64,000 nucleotides of DNA from Marinibacterium sp050389775. Lineage in GTDB: Bacteria > Pseudomonadota > Alphaproteobacteria > Rhodobacterales > Rhodobacteraceae. Position numbers and translations under genes: made by a program. A model generated the notes under the pieces. That model saw nothing but the letters and a program-made list of their open reading frames with translations, ran no database searches and was not told the DNA's origin. The DNA lies in contig NZ_CP177144.1 of NCBI RefSeq assembly GCF_050389775.1, positions 2,480,001-2,544,000 on the forward strand. The letters are read 5' to 3'. Positions 1 through 9,600 of the stretch are shown here, one piece after another; the first letter of the stretch is position 1; each line of letters begins with the position of its first letter.

Positions 1-2
1 GC

Positions 3-518
3 AATGACGGGGCCAACGCGCTGATCGGCGGGCGCGGGCATGACGGGCTGTTCGGCGGATTTGGCGATGATATCCTGTCGGGGGCCAATGGCAACGACAC
101 GCTGAAGGGCGCTGACGGCAACGACGTGCTGCGCGGCCAGAACGGGGCCGATTTCATGGTCGGCGGCGCGGGCGACGACATCCTGATCGGCGGCGAAGGC
201 TATGACCGGATGTATGGCCAGGCCGGGGCGGATACCTTCCGGTTCTGGTCGGTCGACGACAGCCTCAACGGCACGCGACTGGACCGTGTGCAGGATTTCA
301 CCAGCGGTGACGACCTGATCGACCTGGCAAGGATCTCGGACGGCTCGCTGCAATTGTCCATCGGCGGCGGGTTCAGCGAGGGGCTGGCCATGGCCATCAC
401 CCGCGAGAATAAGGGCAACACGGCGGTGATGGTCGATGCCGATGGTGACGGGCAGGCCGAGATGAAGTTCTTCCTGATCGGCACGCTGGACGTGACCGAG
501 AACGACTTCCTGCTCTGA
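3..518 (+). CDS. RTX calcium-binding protein, C-terminal part (cut by window edge)
   Basis: The frame is open from the left edge and ends at a TGA, so only the C-terminal 171 residues are present. It begins with glycine-rich nonapeptides of the GGxGxDxUx type (for example GGAGDDILIGG), which in RTX proteins bind Ca2+ and fold as a beta-roll outside the cell. These are followed by a GADTF segment and a C-terminal domain ending in DFLL, the usual form of a type I secretion signal. The last ~100 residues are clearly paralogous to the end of the next gene (both carry LSIGGG and end DFL plus an aliphatic residue), so this is probably another M10-serralysin-type or related secreted protein. The catalytic or effector part lies outside the window, so the activity cannot be stated. 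Confidence 0.85.
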   Translation, partial: NDGANALIGGRGHDGLFGGFGDDILSGANGNDTLKGADGNDVLRGQNGADFMVGGAGDDILIGGEGYDRMYGQAGADTFRFWSVDDSLNGTRLDRVQDFTSGDDLIDLARISDGSLQLSIGGGFSEGLAMAITRENKGNTAVMVDADGDGQAEMKFFLIGTLDVTENDFLL

Positions 519-604
519 CATCCCTGGCCTGCCGACGGGGCGGGCCGGATCACTGACCGGATGCGCCCGTGTGGCGCATCCTCCTGATACGAAGGCAATT
601 CTAC

Positions 605-2137
605 ATGGCCACCCTCGCCGCGTCGGGCACGTCGTCCGACGATTTCGGTGCCTGGATCTATCCCGTGAAATGGGCCGATCCCGTGCTGACATACGCGTTC
701 CCTGACAATGTGACAGATTTTGACTATCTGTCAGGCGACCCGCTGTCCCAGCTGAGCGCCGCCCAGCAGGCCTCTGCCCGCCGGGCGCTGGCCCAGGTCG
801 AGAGCTTTACCAACCTTGGCTTCCAGGAGAGCGCCGATCACGCTGCGGCCACCCTGCGCTTTGTGGCCAAGGCCGATGAACCCACGGCTTCGGCCTATTA
901 TCCCAATGCCTTCGACAGCGGCGGCGACGGGTTCTTCGGCCCCGAAACCCGGGATCCGACGCCCGGCAACTATGCCGAGTTCACCTTCATTCACGAACTG
1001 GGCCACATGCTGGGCCTGGAACATGCCCACGAGGCGGCCGGCTTTGGCGGCAGCGCGCTGGACAGCACCGAATTCACCGTCATGAGCTATGCGGCCTTCG
1101 TGGGCGACGCACATGACGGCTATCGCAACGAGACCGGGGGCTTTGCCCAGAGCTTCATGCAGCTGGACATCGCCGCGCTGCAATTCCTCTATGGCGCCGA
1201 TCATTCTGCCAGTGGACGGATCTGGTCGGGCGATACGGTCTATACCTTCGATCCGGGGACCGGCGAGATGTCGATCAATGGCGAGGGTCAGGGCCGACCC
1301 GAGGCCAACCGGATCTTTCGCACGATCTGGGACGGCCATGGCGAAGACACCTATGACCTGGGCAATTACACCACGGCGCTGCAGCTGGACCTGCGGCCCG
1401 GGGCCTGGTCGACCTTTTCCCAGGCTCAGCTGGCCGATCTCGATTTCTCATCCGACAGCGCGGCGCGGATGGCGCGGGGCAACCTGGCCAATGCGCGGCT
1501 CTACCAGGGGGATCTGCGCGGGCTGATCGAGAACGCGATCGGGGGCACCAAGGCCGACGAGATCATCGGCAACCAGGGCGCCAACCGGCTGGAAGGCCGG
1601 GCCGGGCGCGATACGATCCTGGGCGAGGCGGGCGACGACACGATCCTCGGCGGCCAGCACGGCGACACCCTACGCGGCGGGGCCGGCGATGACCTGGTGC
1701 TGGGCGGCAACGGGGCGGACCTGCTCTGGGGCGATGACGGGGCCGACCGGCTCAAGGGCCTGAACGGAAACGACGATCTGCGCGGGGGCAAGGGCGCCGA
1801 CGTGTTGATCGGCGGGGCCGGCCAGGACATCCTGCGCGGCCATGCCGGGGCGGATGTGTTCATGTTCATGAAGGTTTCCGACAGTGCCGAAGCGGCGGGC
1901 TATGACCGCATCCTGGATGCGGTTTCGGGGCGCGACGTGCTGGATTTCTCGTCCGTGGCGAACAACCTGACCCTGTCCATCGGCGGCGGCCTCGTGGCCG
2001 GCAGTCGTACGCTGGCCACGCGGGAACGGGACGGCAACACGATCATTTCCGTCGATATCGACCGCGACGGCGCGGCCGACATGAAGGTCCTGGCGCTGGA
2101 TGTGACAGGGCTGACCGAGAGCGACTTCCTGATCTGA
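605..2137 (+). CDS. Serralysin-like M10 zinc metalloprotease with RTX repeats
   Basis: A 510-residue secreted metalloprotease. The zinc site HELGHMLGLEH (HExxHxxGxxH, first His at about residue 130) is followed by a Met-turn in VMSYAAF, the metzincin/serralysin signature. From about residue 313 to 420 there are several RTX nonapeptides (GGAGDD, GGNGAD, GGKGAD), then a GADVF segment and a serralysin C-terminal domain ending DFLI. There is no N-terminal Sec signal, as expected for type I secretion by a C-terminal signal. The ATG at 605 is preferred; an upstream GTG at 569 would add residues unlike the family. It sits 86 bp behind another RTX gene with a paralogous C-terminus. Secretion genes (ABC/MFP) are not in the window. 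Confidence 0.9.
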   Translation: MATLAASGTSSDDFGAWIYPVKWADPVLTYAFPDNVTDFDYLSGDPLSQLSAAQQASARRALAQVESFTNLGFQESADHAAATLRFVAKADEPTASAYYPNAFDSGGDGFFGPETRDPTPGNYAEFTFIHELGHMLGLEHAHEAAGFGGSALDSTEFTVMSYAAFVGDAHDGYRNETGGFAQSFMQLDIAALQFLYGADHSASGRIWSGDTVYTFDPGTGEMSINGEGQGRPEANRIFRTIWDGHGEDTYDLGNYTTALQLDLRPGAWSTFSQAQLADLDFSSDSAARMARGNLANARLYQGDLRGLIENAIGGTKADEIIGNQGANRLEGRAGRDTILGEAGDDTILGGQHGDTLRGGAGDDLVLGGNGADLLWGDDGADRLKGLNGNDDLRGGKGADVLIGGAGQDILRGHAGADVFMFMKVSDSAEAAGYDRILDAVSGRDVLDFSSVANNLTLSIGGGLVAGSRTLATRERDGNTIISVDIDRDGAADMKVLALDVTGLTESDFLI

Positions 2138-2224
2138 CGGGTGTCGGGCAGGCGGCGGCGTCAGGGCCGCCTGTGGGGGAGAGGCGGGCAGAAACTGCTG
2201 GGCCTTCGCGGCGGAGCGGGAATT

Positions 2225-2263
2225 AAAAAAGCCCTCCAAGGCTTTCACCTTGAAGGGCTTTTT
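2225..2263 (+). terminator. Rho-independent terminator after the serralysin gene
   Basis: An inverted repeat (AAAAAGCCCTCCAAGG against CCTTGAAGGGCTTTTT, one mismatch) closes a short loop and is followed by T residues. The matching A-run on the left makes it potentially bidirectional. It ends where the tRNA-Asn-derived att repeat begins. Confidence 0.8.
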
Positions 2264-2282
2264 ATGGCTCCGGCGGTAGGGA
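2261..2282. repeat. Distal att site: tRNA-Asn 3'-end copy (outer border of element A)
   Basis: This 22-bp stretch is identical to 21082-21103, which covers the 3' end (CCA and acceptor arm, minus strand) of the intact tRNA-Asn gene. The 20-bp core TTATGGCTCCGGCGGTAGGG recurs at 14382. Such a 3' tRNA fragment without the rest of the tRNA is the expected scar of tyrosine-recombinase integration. It marks the boundary between chromosomal backbone (left) and integrated DNA (right). Confidence 0.88.
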
Positions 2283-2665
2283 CAGGTGCTTTCCAGTAAA
2301 CCACGTTGAAATCAAAGGAAATTTTCCAGAGTTTCCGGATCGGTTCCGGCGATGTGCCTGCGAATGTGCCGTAACCTGTGCACCGGGTCAAGAAGTGCAC
2401 AGGCCAAGCCCCCGTGTTCGGATTTCAACCAACGTCGGGGATAGCAGTTGCTCCCGGGTTCGATGGTCGACAACGGGGTGCTGTGGCGATGGCCGAGCAG
2501 TCGATGCCAGCCTCCTTGGACGTGCGTCCGATACGAGCAACTGGCAGGTGTGCCCGGACTAATGTCTTGCGCATATAATGATGCCTTCAGGCATCTTCCT
2601 GGCTGATTGCCATGGAGAACATCCTTTGGTTAAGTAGCCGTGAGCAGGAAATAATCGAGACGACC
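2283..2665. other. Left end of element A, no convincing gene
   Basis: About 380 bp between the att repeat and the restriction gene. It holds several TGTGC(C/A) words at 2352-2400, including ATGTGCCGTAACCTGTGC, which is repeated at the equivalent end of element B (14482). These may be recombinase arm-type sites. A 66-codon frame at 2378-2578 has no recognisable homology or ribosome-binding site. Confidence 0.5.
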
Positions 2666-5600
2666 ATGTCATTTTTTGTGCGGCCAATTCTTAACTCGCC
2701 TTATTTTGTGCCCCAGCAGCATTGGGAATTGGACGGCGATGGCCGGCCGACCGACACAGTAGTTTCGAGCAGGCGAAAGTCCGAACTTATTTCGGCGATG
2801 CCGAAGCCCAAGAGCGTCAAAGGTGGCCGCCAGAACGAGATGGAACTCAGTTCTGCGGGACTTGAGGGACAGGATGTCGCCTATAACGTGACCGAGTTCG
2901 TCAACGAAATGCGATTCCAGGTCGATGCATGGCGGGCGCTGCCGAACCCGAATGACTGGCAGGTGACACCTATTACGCAGCGGCTCCTCCAACATTGGCG
3001 TGCGATCCAGCGCGACGAGAGCCAGGCCATTCGGCCTTTTTTCTGTCAGCTCGAAGCCGTCGAGACAGCAATCTGGATGACCGAAGTCGCGCCGAAAATG
3101 GGCGAGCGCGGAAAGCGGGTTCGCAAGCGTCTGGAAACCGCGAACGCGGAGGCGAACCCGGATCTCTTTCGCGTCGCCATGAAGCTTGCAACAGGTGCAG
3201 GGAAAACGACAGTGATGGCCATGCTGATCGCATGGCAGACGCTGAATGCCGTTCGCTCCCCCAATTCGAAGACCTATTCCCGCGGATTTCTGATCGTCAC
3301 CCCTGGTATTACGATCCGTGACCGCCTTCGGGTATTGTTGCCGAATGATGCGGAGAGCTATTATCAGCGCCTTAACTTGGTCCCCGGCGATCTGATGCAG
3401 GACATGCAACGGGCCAAGATCGTCCTGACGAACTACCACGCCTTCAAGCTGCGTGAGAAAATTCAGCTGGCGAAGGGCACCCGTTCTGCTCTGGAAGGAC
3501 ACGGCGATGCCCTGTCCACCCTGGAGAGCGAAGGACAGATGCTGCAACGTGTTATGCCCGAACTCATGGGTCTCGGACGCATCAACGTAATCAATGATGA
3601 AGCCCACCATTGCTATCGCGAGCGACCTGGCGGCATCGTCGCCAAGTTGACGGGTGACGAGAAAAAAGAGGCTGACGAAAACGCAGAAGCCGCGCGCCTC
3701 TGGATCTCGGGTATCGAAGCCGCCAAGAAAAAGCTGGGCGTCCATACCGTCTATGATCTCTCCGCGACACCGTTCTTTCTCTCCGGCTCAGGCTGGATCG
3801 AAGGCACCCTGTTCCCTTGGGTGATCTCGGACTTTTCTCTCATGGATGCCATCGAGTGCGGGATCGTGAAGCTCCCGCGCGTCCCTGTAGCCGACAATCT
3901 CCCGGGTCAGCCCGAGCCCCTCTACCTGAAGCTCTGGGATTCCATCGGGAAGAAGATGCCGAAGAAGACCAAGGGCGCCAAGCCGGATCCGCAGAGCCTG
4001 CCGATCCCCCTGAAGACCGCCATCGACGCGCTCTATGGGCACTACGAGAAGACCTACAAGCTGTGGGAGGCGGAGGGTGTCGGCATTCCCCCGGTCTTTA
4101 TCGTCGTCTGCAACAACACAACAAACTCGGAGCTGCTGCGCGATTATATGGCCGGTTACGAGCGGGAGGACGCGAACGGCGTCATCGAGACTGTGAAAGG
4201 AAAGTGCGAACTTTTCTCCAATTTCTCGACAGATGGCGACCGCTTGCCTCGACCCAGGACGATTCTCATTGATAGCGCCACGCTCGAAGCAGGCGGTGAT
4301 GTCGACAAGTCGTTCCGGGACGCCCATGCCGAAGAAATCGAGGCCTTCCGCCGGGAACAGGCTGAGCGGGGTGGCAACCAAGACCTCACCGATGCCGACA
4401 TCCTGCGCGAGGTGATGAACACCGTCGGGAAGAAGGGGCGCCTGGGAGAGCAGGTCCGTTGCGTTGTCTCCGTGTCGATGCTGACCGAGGGCTGGGATGC
4501 GAACAACGTGACGCACATCTTGGGCCTTCGCGCCTTCGGCACCCAGCTGATCTGCGAGCAGGTCATCGGCCGGGCCCTCCGACGTCTGTCTTACGATGCG
4601 GATCCGGAGACAGGGCTGTTCCGCACCGAATACGCGGACATCATGGGGATCGACGGTCTGAATTTCTCGGCTCAGCCAAGAATTGCACCGCCGCAACAGC
4701 CGCGCGACGTGGTGAATGTCCGGGCCGTCTCACCTGACCGCGACCAACTCGAAATTACCTTCCCGCGGGTGATCGGCTACGTCGCAGACCTGCCCTCGGA
4801 TCGGCTCGACGTCGATTTCTCGGGTATGGAGCGCTACGTCCTGACAACCGAAAAAACCTCGGCCGCTGAGGTCACCATGCAGGGGATCGTCGGCGAGAGC
4901 GAGAAGCTCACGCTCGAATACCTTCGCACCACCCGGCAGTCGACGATCGCCTACCATGTCGCAAAGCACATGGTGTTCGAGAAGCTCCGCGATGCCCATC
5001 AGAAGCCCCGGATGCACCTCATCCCGGCAGCGAAGCGGATCGTCAACCAGTGGCTCTCCGAAGGGCACCTGCATTGCACCGGGGGCACCGTTCCAGCCCA
5101 GCTTCTCTACCGCGAGATCGCTGACGAGGTCTGTGACCTGATTTTTGGCGCCTTGATCGATAAACCAGGCGGCGACAGCGTCCTGCGCGCCGTCCTCGAT
5201 CCCTACAATCCGACAGGATCCACACTGGGGGTCAACTTCAACACGACGAAGGCCACGCGCTACCAGCCGCGTCCCGACAAGTCGCACCTGAACTGGATCA
5301 TCACTGACAGCGACTGGGAGGATAAGCTGGCCGCCCGGATCGAGGACCATCCGGCAGTGCTTTCCTACGCCAAGAACCACAACCTCGGCCTCGACGTGCC
5401 CTATCTGATGGAAGGCGAGTCCAGGGTCTACCGACCTGACTTCCTGGTCCGCCTTGATGCGCCGGAGCCGACGACTCTCATCATCGAGGTCAAGGGATAC
5501 CGGGGCCATGATGCCATGCTGAAGGCCGAAACTATGCGCGCGAAATGGATCCCGGCAGTGAACCGTCTCGGGACCTACGGCAAGTGGGGATTCGCAGAGC

Positions 5601-5674
5601 TGCGGGACATCAACGACTTCGGACCCGCACTGGACGAGGTGATCGAGAAGATGCTCGGGACGGTGCCCGCATGA
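2666..5674 (+). CDS. Type III-like restriction enzyme subunit (SF2 helicase plus PD-(D/E)xK nuclease)
   Basis: A 1002-residue Res-type protein, predicted ATP-dependent DNA translocase/endonuclease of a restriction-modification system. SF2 motifs are in order: Walker A ATGAGKT (about residue 175), DEAH in INDEAHHCY (about 310), SATPF motif III, and motif VI VIGRALRR (about 632). The C-terminus has a PD-(D/E)xK core, RPDFLV (about 925) followed by IIEVKGYRG (about 941). The layout matches the Res families of type III and related (BPTD_3080-like) systems. The ATG at 2666 (MSFFVRPILNSPY) is preferred over an upstream frame start at 2612 because family members begin close to the PILNSPY motif. It overlaps the next gene by 4 bp (ATGA), so translation is probably coupled. 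Confidence 0.88.
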   Translation: MSFFVRPILNSPYFVPQQHWELDGDGRPTDTVVSSRRKSELISAMPKPKSVKGGRQNEMELSSAGLEGQDVAYNVTEFVNEMRFQVDAWRALPNPNDWQVTPITQRLLQHWRAIQRDESQAIRPFFCQLEAVETAIWMTEVAPKMGERGKRVRKRLETANAEANPDLFRVAMKLATGAGKTTVMAMLIAWQTLNAVRSPNSKTYSRGFLIVTPGITIRDRLRVLLPNDAESYYQRLNLVPGDLMQDMQRAKIVLTNYHAFKLREKIQLAKGTRSALEGHGDALSTLESEGQMLQRVMPELMGLGRINVINDEAHHCYRERPGGIVAKLTGDEKKEADENAEAARLWISGIEAAKKKLGVHTVYDLSATPFFLSGSGWIEGTLFPWVISDFSLMDAIECGIVKLPRVPVADNLPGQPEPLYLKLWDSIGKKMPKKTKGAKPDPQSLPIPLKTAIDALYGHYEKTYKLWEAEGVGIPPVFIVVCNNTTNSELLRDYMAGYEREDANGVIETVKGKCELFSNFSTDGDRLPRPRTILIDSATLEAGGDVDKSFRDAHAEEIEAFRREQAERGGNQDLTDADILREVMNTVGKKGRLGEQVRCVVSVSMLTEGWDANNVTHILGLRAFGTQLICEQVIGRALRRLSYDADPETGLFRTEYADIMGIDGLNFSAQPRIAPPQQPRDVVNVRAVSPDRDQLEITFPRVIGYVADLPSDRLDVDFSGMERYVLTTEKTSAAEVTMQGIVGESEKLTLEYLRTTRQSTIAYHVAKHMVFEKLRDAHQKPRMHLIPAAKRIVNQWLSEGHLHCTGGTVPAQLLYREIADEVCDLIFGALIDKPGGDSVLRAVLDPYNPTGSTLGVNFNTTKATRYQPRPDKSHLNWIITDSDWEDKLAARIEDHPAVLSYAKNHNLGLDVPYLMEGESRVYRPDFLVRLDAPEPTTLIIEVKGYRGHDAMLKAETMRAKWIPAVNRLGTYGKWGFAELRDINDFGPALDEVIEKMLGTVPA

Positions 5675-6567
5675 CCGACATCCAGTTCGGGCGGCTCGTC
5701 GACCTTCCCCTTCGTGATGCCTGGAAACACGAGGCTCTCCAGTTCACACCTTGGTTGGCAGCGAATATCGACCATCTGTCTGATGCCATCGGGGTCCCCC
5801 TGGAACTGACCGGGACCGAGGTAGCGGTCGAGACATTTTCGGCTGATATCCTTGCGCGCAATCCGATGGATGACACGGTCGTTCTGATCGAGAACCAGCT
5901 TGAAACGACAGACCACACTCATCTCGGTCAGATTATGACGTATCTGGCCGGTCTGGAAGCGCAGACAGTGGTCTGGATAGCGCCTGCATTCCGCGAGCCG
6001 CACCTGTCAGCCATCAGGTGGCTGAACCAGCACACGGCGGATGGATTTTCCTTCTTTGCCGTGAAAGCCCGGGTGGTCCGCATCGGCGATAGCCCGTATG
6101 CGCCGATTTTCGAGGTGGTCGAGAAGCCGGATGTGTGGAACCGGAAGCTGAAGGTGGAACCTCAGGGCGGTGACCTCAGGAATTTGCGTGCGGCTTACTT
6201 CGATCAGATCCGGGCGCGATTGCCGGAGTTCGCATCCGAGCAGCGGAAGCGTCGGTTGTGTTTCCCGCTACCAAGCCATCCGAACCTCAGTATCGCGATC
6301 GAGGTCCATCGGTATAGGGCGATGATTTTCGTGTTGTCTGAAACAGCGACTGACTATGGCGATCTTGGAAAAGAGATCATCACCGCAATACCAAATATCG
6401 AAGAGACTTTGGGCGACATTCGAGAAGCGAAATGGGGTGGTGCTTTGTTCGCCTCCACGCGCTGCACGCTCGATCAGACACAAACATGGAACGTGACGCT
6501 CGACTGGCATGTCGACCGCGTGAGGACATATGCGGCCGCCTTGATGGCCGAAGAAGGACAAGCCTGA
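5671..6567 (+). CDS. DUF4268-type protein inside the restriction-modification operon
   Basis: A 298-residue protein placed between res and mod and overlapping both (ATGA at 5671, TGATG at 6565). The N-terminal half resembles a nuclease-like fold of the PD-(D/E)xK type often predicted for DUF4268 companions: ETFSADILARN followed by VVLIENQLETTDHTHLGQI (residues about 55-90), where a D...ENQ pair could replace the usual E-x-K. The C-terminal part (DQIRARLPEF, IAIEVHRYRAMIFV) is typical DUF4268. No experimental role is known to me. The tight overlap suggests a functional third subunit, for example a specificity or nuclease accessory protein. Recognition of the family is fairly sure, the function is inference. 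Confidence 0.72.
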   Translation: MTDIQFGRLVDLPLRDAWKHEALQFTPWLAANIDHLSDAIGVPLELTGTEVAVETFSADILARNPMDDTVVLIENQLETTDHTHLGQIMTYLAGLEAQTVVWIAPAFREPHLSAIRWLNQHTADGFSFFAVKARVVRIGDSPYAPIFEVVEKPDVWNRKLKVEPQGGDLRNLRAAYFDQIRARLPEFASEQRKRRLCFPLPSHPNLSIAIEVHRYRAMIFVLSETATDYGDLGKEIITAIPNIEETLGDIREAKWGGALFASTRCTLDQTQTWNVTLDWHVDRVRTYAAALMAEEGQA

Positions 6568-9500
6568 TGCCGCAGGACAAGACCAAGATCGACCCCATCA
6601 CCCATGAAGACGAGCGTGTGAACATCCCCACGCCCGAGCTTGCCCCGATGATGGATCCCGACGACGCCCGGCCGATCAAGGCGGCCTATGCCTTGCGCAA
6701 CCCCGATCTCGATCCCCAGCTGATCTGGCGCGGCAAGGATATCGACCAGGCCGCCGTCACCGCCGACGCGCCGCCGATCTACCTGCAGGAACAGGTGCAT
6801 CCCAAGGCGATCATCGAGGACCTGCGCGCCGGCAACAAGCGCAACGGAGAGGGCGGGGGCGTCGACCTCTTCGATCATTTCGGCCTGAGTGACGAGGATC
6901 AGGAGGCCGAGATCGAATTCTACCGCCACCACCGCAAATGGTCGAACCGGATGATCCTGGGCGACGGGCTGCAGGTCATGGCGTCGCTGGCCGAACGCGA
7001 GGGGCTCAAGGGCCAGGTCCAGGCGATCTACATGGACCCGCCCTATGGCATCAAATTCAACTCCAACTTCCAGTGGTCCACTACCAACACAGCGGTGAAA
7101 GACGGCAAGCTGGAGCATCTGACCCGCGAGCCCGAGCAGGTGAAGGCCTTCCGAGACACCTGGCGCGACGGCATACACTCTTACCTGCAATACCTTCGCG
7201 ACCGGCTGGTGGTGGCGCGGGAACTCCTGACCGAGAGCGGGTCTTGCTTTGTCCAGATCGGGGACGAGAACGTTCACCGTGTGCGGGCGCTCATGGATGA
7301 GGTGTTCGGAGAAGAGAATTTCTGTGCTTTGATTTCGTATAGGAAGACAACCGGAGCTGGTAGCCCTGCCATCGGCACGGAGGTTTTGGCTGGAGTAAAG
7401 GACTACATCGTTTGGTTCGCGAAGAGCCGCCCGAAACTCAAATACCGGCAGCCCTACAGAGGGAAGGAAGCTGGCGCCGAGGGTGCTGCAAGCTACAATC
7501 GAGTTCAGAGTCCCGATGGGATGACTGTAAAAGGCCTTCGTGCCGCCGAGGACTTCGAACGTGATTACGAACCCGAAGGTTGGCGGCTGGTTGCTTCAGA
7601 CAATCTGACTTCACAGACCGGCGTGGCCACGACGCAGATTCCAAGAAATCATTTCGGTGAAACGTATCGGCCTACTAAGGGAGGATGGAAGACAAACGAT
7701 TTGGGCTTGTCGCGACTGGCTATGGCTTCCAGGCTCACAAAGGGGGGAATTGCACTTCGCTACGTTCGCAACTTGCTCGATTTCGCGGCGATCCCAATCA
7801 ATGTTGATTGGCAAGATACCAGCACTGGAAGTTTCACCGAGGATAAAGTGTATGTGGTCCAGAGTGGCACAAAAGCCGTAGCTCGCTGCCTCCTCATGAC
7901 CACCGACCCCGGCGACCTCGTGCTCGATCCCACCTGCGGCTCCGGCACCACCGCCTATGTGGCCGAGCAATGGGGCCGGCGCTGGATCACCATCGACACC
8001 TCGCGCGTGGCGCTCGCGCTCGCCCGGGCCCGGATCATGGGCGCGCGCTACCCTTGGTATCTGCTTGCCGATAGCCCCGAGGGGCAGAAGAAGGAGGCCG
8101 AGGTCACCCGCTCCGCCCCCGCCACCGCCGCGACCTATGGCGACATCCGCCATGGCTTCGTCTACGACCGCGTGCCCCACATCACGCTCAAGTCCATCGC
8201 CAACAACACCGAGATCGACACGATCTGGGACACCCTGCAACCGGCCGTCGAGGAGGCCCGCGCTGCCCTCAATGCCGCCCTCGCAAGCCACCCCGCGCCC
8301 TTCACCGTCGAATCCGGCGGTCGGAAGGACAAGAAGATCGACTTCACCGCCACGGGCGAGGTCGAACTGCCAAGCGGAGAGATGGCCCCGGCGAACGGCT
8401 TCATGGAATGGGAAATCCCTCGCGAACCGGGGACACCATGGCCCGCCAGCCTGATCAAACTGCATGGTCCCGCCAAGGACGGGAATGCCTCCGCCTTGGC
8501 AGAGATCAACCGAACCCTGGGGGGGTCGTGGACCGAGGACACCCTGCCGCCCGGTCCTGTCACACCCTGGCCAGAGGCCGCGGTGAAGTCTCATGAAGCG
8601 TTCTGGAAGGCCCGCATCGCCCGGCAGACCGAGATCGACAAGTCCATCGCTGCCAAGGCCGATTTCGAATACCTCTACGACAAGCCCTTCGAGGACAGGA
8701 AGCGCGTCCGCGTCGCCGGACCCTTCACTGTCGAAAGCCTCTCGCCGCACCGCACCCAGGCGGTGAACGAACACGGCGAACTGATTGAGGAGCATGACGC
8801 AGCCCAAGGCAAGCGCAGCGGGCGCGAACTGGAGGCCGAGAACTACCGCACGGCCATCCTCGACAACCTCGCCAAGGCCGGGGTCCAGCAGTCCGACAAG
8901 GAGGACCGGATCACCTTCACCTCCCTCCAGGCGACCGGAGGCGAATGGCTGGCCGCCGTCGGGCTCTACATGGAGGGCGAGACGGAGCGGAAGGCCGGCA
9001 TCTTCCTCGGCCCCGAATACGGCACCCTGCAACGCGCCGACCTGATCGCCGCCGCGCGCGAGGCCGTCGACATGGGCTTCGACATCCTGATCACCTGCGC
9101 CTTCAACTACGACGCCCACACGGCCGAGACCCGCAAGTTGGGTCGCCTGCCGATCCTCCAAGCCCGCATGAACCCGGACCTGCATATGGCGGGCGATCTG
9201 AAGTCCGGCGGCGGCAACCTCTTCGTCGTCTTCGGCGAGCCGGACATTGTTGTGAAAGAGGAGGGTGACAAGATCAGGATCGAGCTTCTGGGCGTCGATA
9301 TCTTCAAGCCCGCAACCGGAGAAGTCGTGTCCTCAGAGCCCGATGACATCGCCTGCTGGTTCATCGATACCGACTACAACGAAGAGAGCTTTTTCGTTCG
9401 TCACGCATATTTCCCCGGGGCGGACATCCCCTACAAGCAGCTCAAAACCACGCTGAAGGGAGAGATCGACGAGGAGGCCTGGGAAAGCCTGAAACGGACG

Positions 9501-9596
9501 GTGTCACGTCCGTTTGCGCGGCCGAAGTCGGGCAGGGTGGCTGTGAAGGTCATCAACCACCTCGGGGACGAGGTCATGAAGGTGCTGGGGGTGTAA
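6567..9596 (+). CDS. Type III-like DNA methyltransferase (Mod), beta-class
   Basis: A 1009-residue site-specific DNA methyltransferase. Motif IV DPPY (MDPPYGIKF, about residue 155) precedes the AdoMet motif I (LDPTCGSGTTAYVAEQWG, about residue 455), the order of beta-class amino-methyltransferases; DPPY points to N6-adenine or N4-cytosine methylation. The ~185 residues between the motifs (nt 7310-7870) hold the target-recognition domain and use visibly more A/T-ending codons than the flanks, suggesting domain exchange. A long C-terminal extension (about residues 480-1009) follows, larger than in classical Mod proteins. The ATG at 6567 overlaps the preceding stop (TGATG). With the upstream Res and DUF4268 genes it forms one coupled operon. 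Target sequence cannot be read from the protein. Confidence 0.88.
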   Translation: MPQDKTKIDPITHEDERVNIPTPELAPMMDPDDARPIKAAYALRNPDLDPQLIWRGKDIDQAAVTADAPPIYLQEQVHPKAIIEDLRAGNKRNGEGGGVDLFDHFGLSDEDQEAEIEFYRHHRKWSNRMILGDGLQVMASLAEREGLKGQVQAIYMDPPYGIKFNSNFQWSTTNTAVKDGKLEHLTREPEQVKAFRDTWRDGIHSYLQYLRDRLVVARELLTESGSCFVQIGDENVHRVRALMDEVFGEENFCALISYRKTTGAGSPAIGTEVLAGVKDYIVWFAKSRPKLKYRQPYRGKEAGAEGAASYNRVQSPDGMTVKGLRAAEDFERDYEPEGWRLVASDNLTSQTGVATTQIPRNHFGETYRPTKGGWKTNDLGLSRLAMASRLTKGGIALRYVRNLLDFAAIPINVDWQDTSTGSFTEDKVYVVQSGTKAVARCLLMTTDPGDLVLDPTCGSGTTAYVAEQWGRRWITIDTSRVALALARARIMGARYPWYLLADSPEGQKKEAEVTRSAPATAATYGDIRHGFVYDRVPHITLKSIANNTEIDTIWDTLQPAVEEARAALNAALASHPAPFTVESGGRKDKKIDFTATGEVELPSGEMAPANGFMEWEIPREPGTPWPASLIKLHGPAKDGNASALAEINRTLGGSWTEDTLPPGPVTPWPEAAVKSHEAFWKARIARQTEIDKSIAAKADFEYLYDKPFEDRKRVRVAGPFTVESLSPHRTQAVNEHGELIEEHDAAQGKRSGRELEAENYRTAILDNLAKAGVQQSDKEDRITFTSLQATGGEWLAAVGLYMEGETERKAGIFLGPEYGTLQRADLIAAAREAVDMGFDILITCAFNYDAHTAETRKLGRLPILQARMNPDLHMAGDLKSGGGNLFVVFGEPDIVVKEEGDKIRIELLGVDIFKPATGEVVSSEPDDIACWFIDTDYNEESFFVRHAYFPGADIPYKQLKTTLKGEIDEEAWESLKRTVSRPFARPKSGRVAVKVINHLGDEVMKVLGV

Positions 9597-9600
9597 GTGG

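Noticed and set aside
2378..2578. A 66-codon plus-strand frame inside element A.
   Set aside because: No ribosome-binding site, no homology and it overlaps the probable recombinase-binding words.
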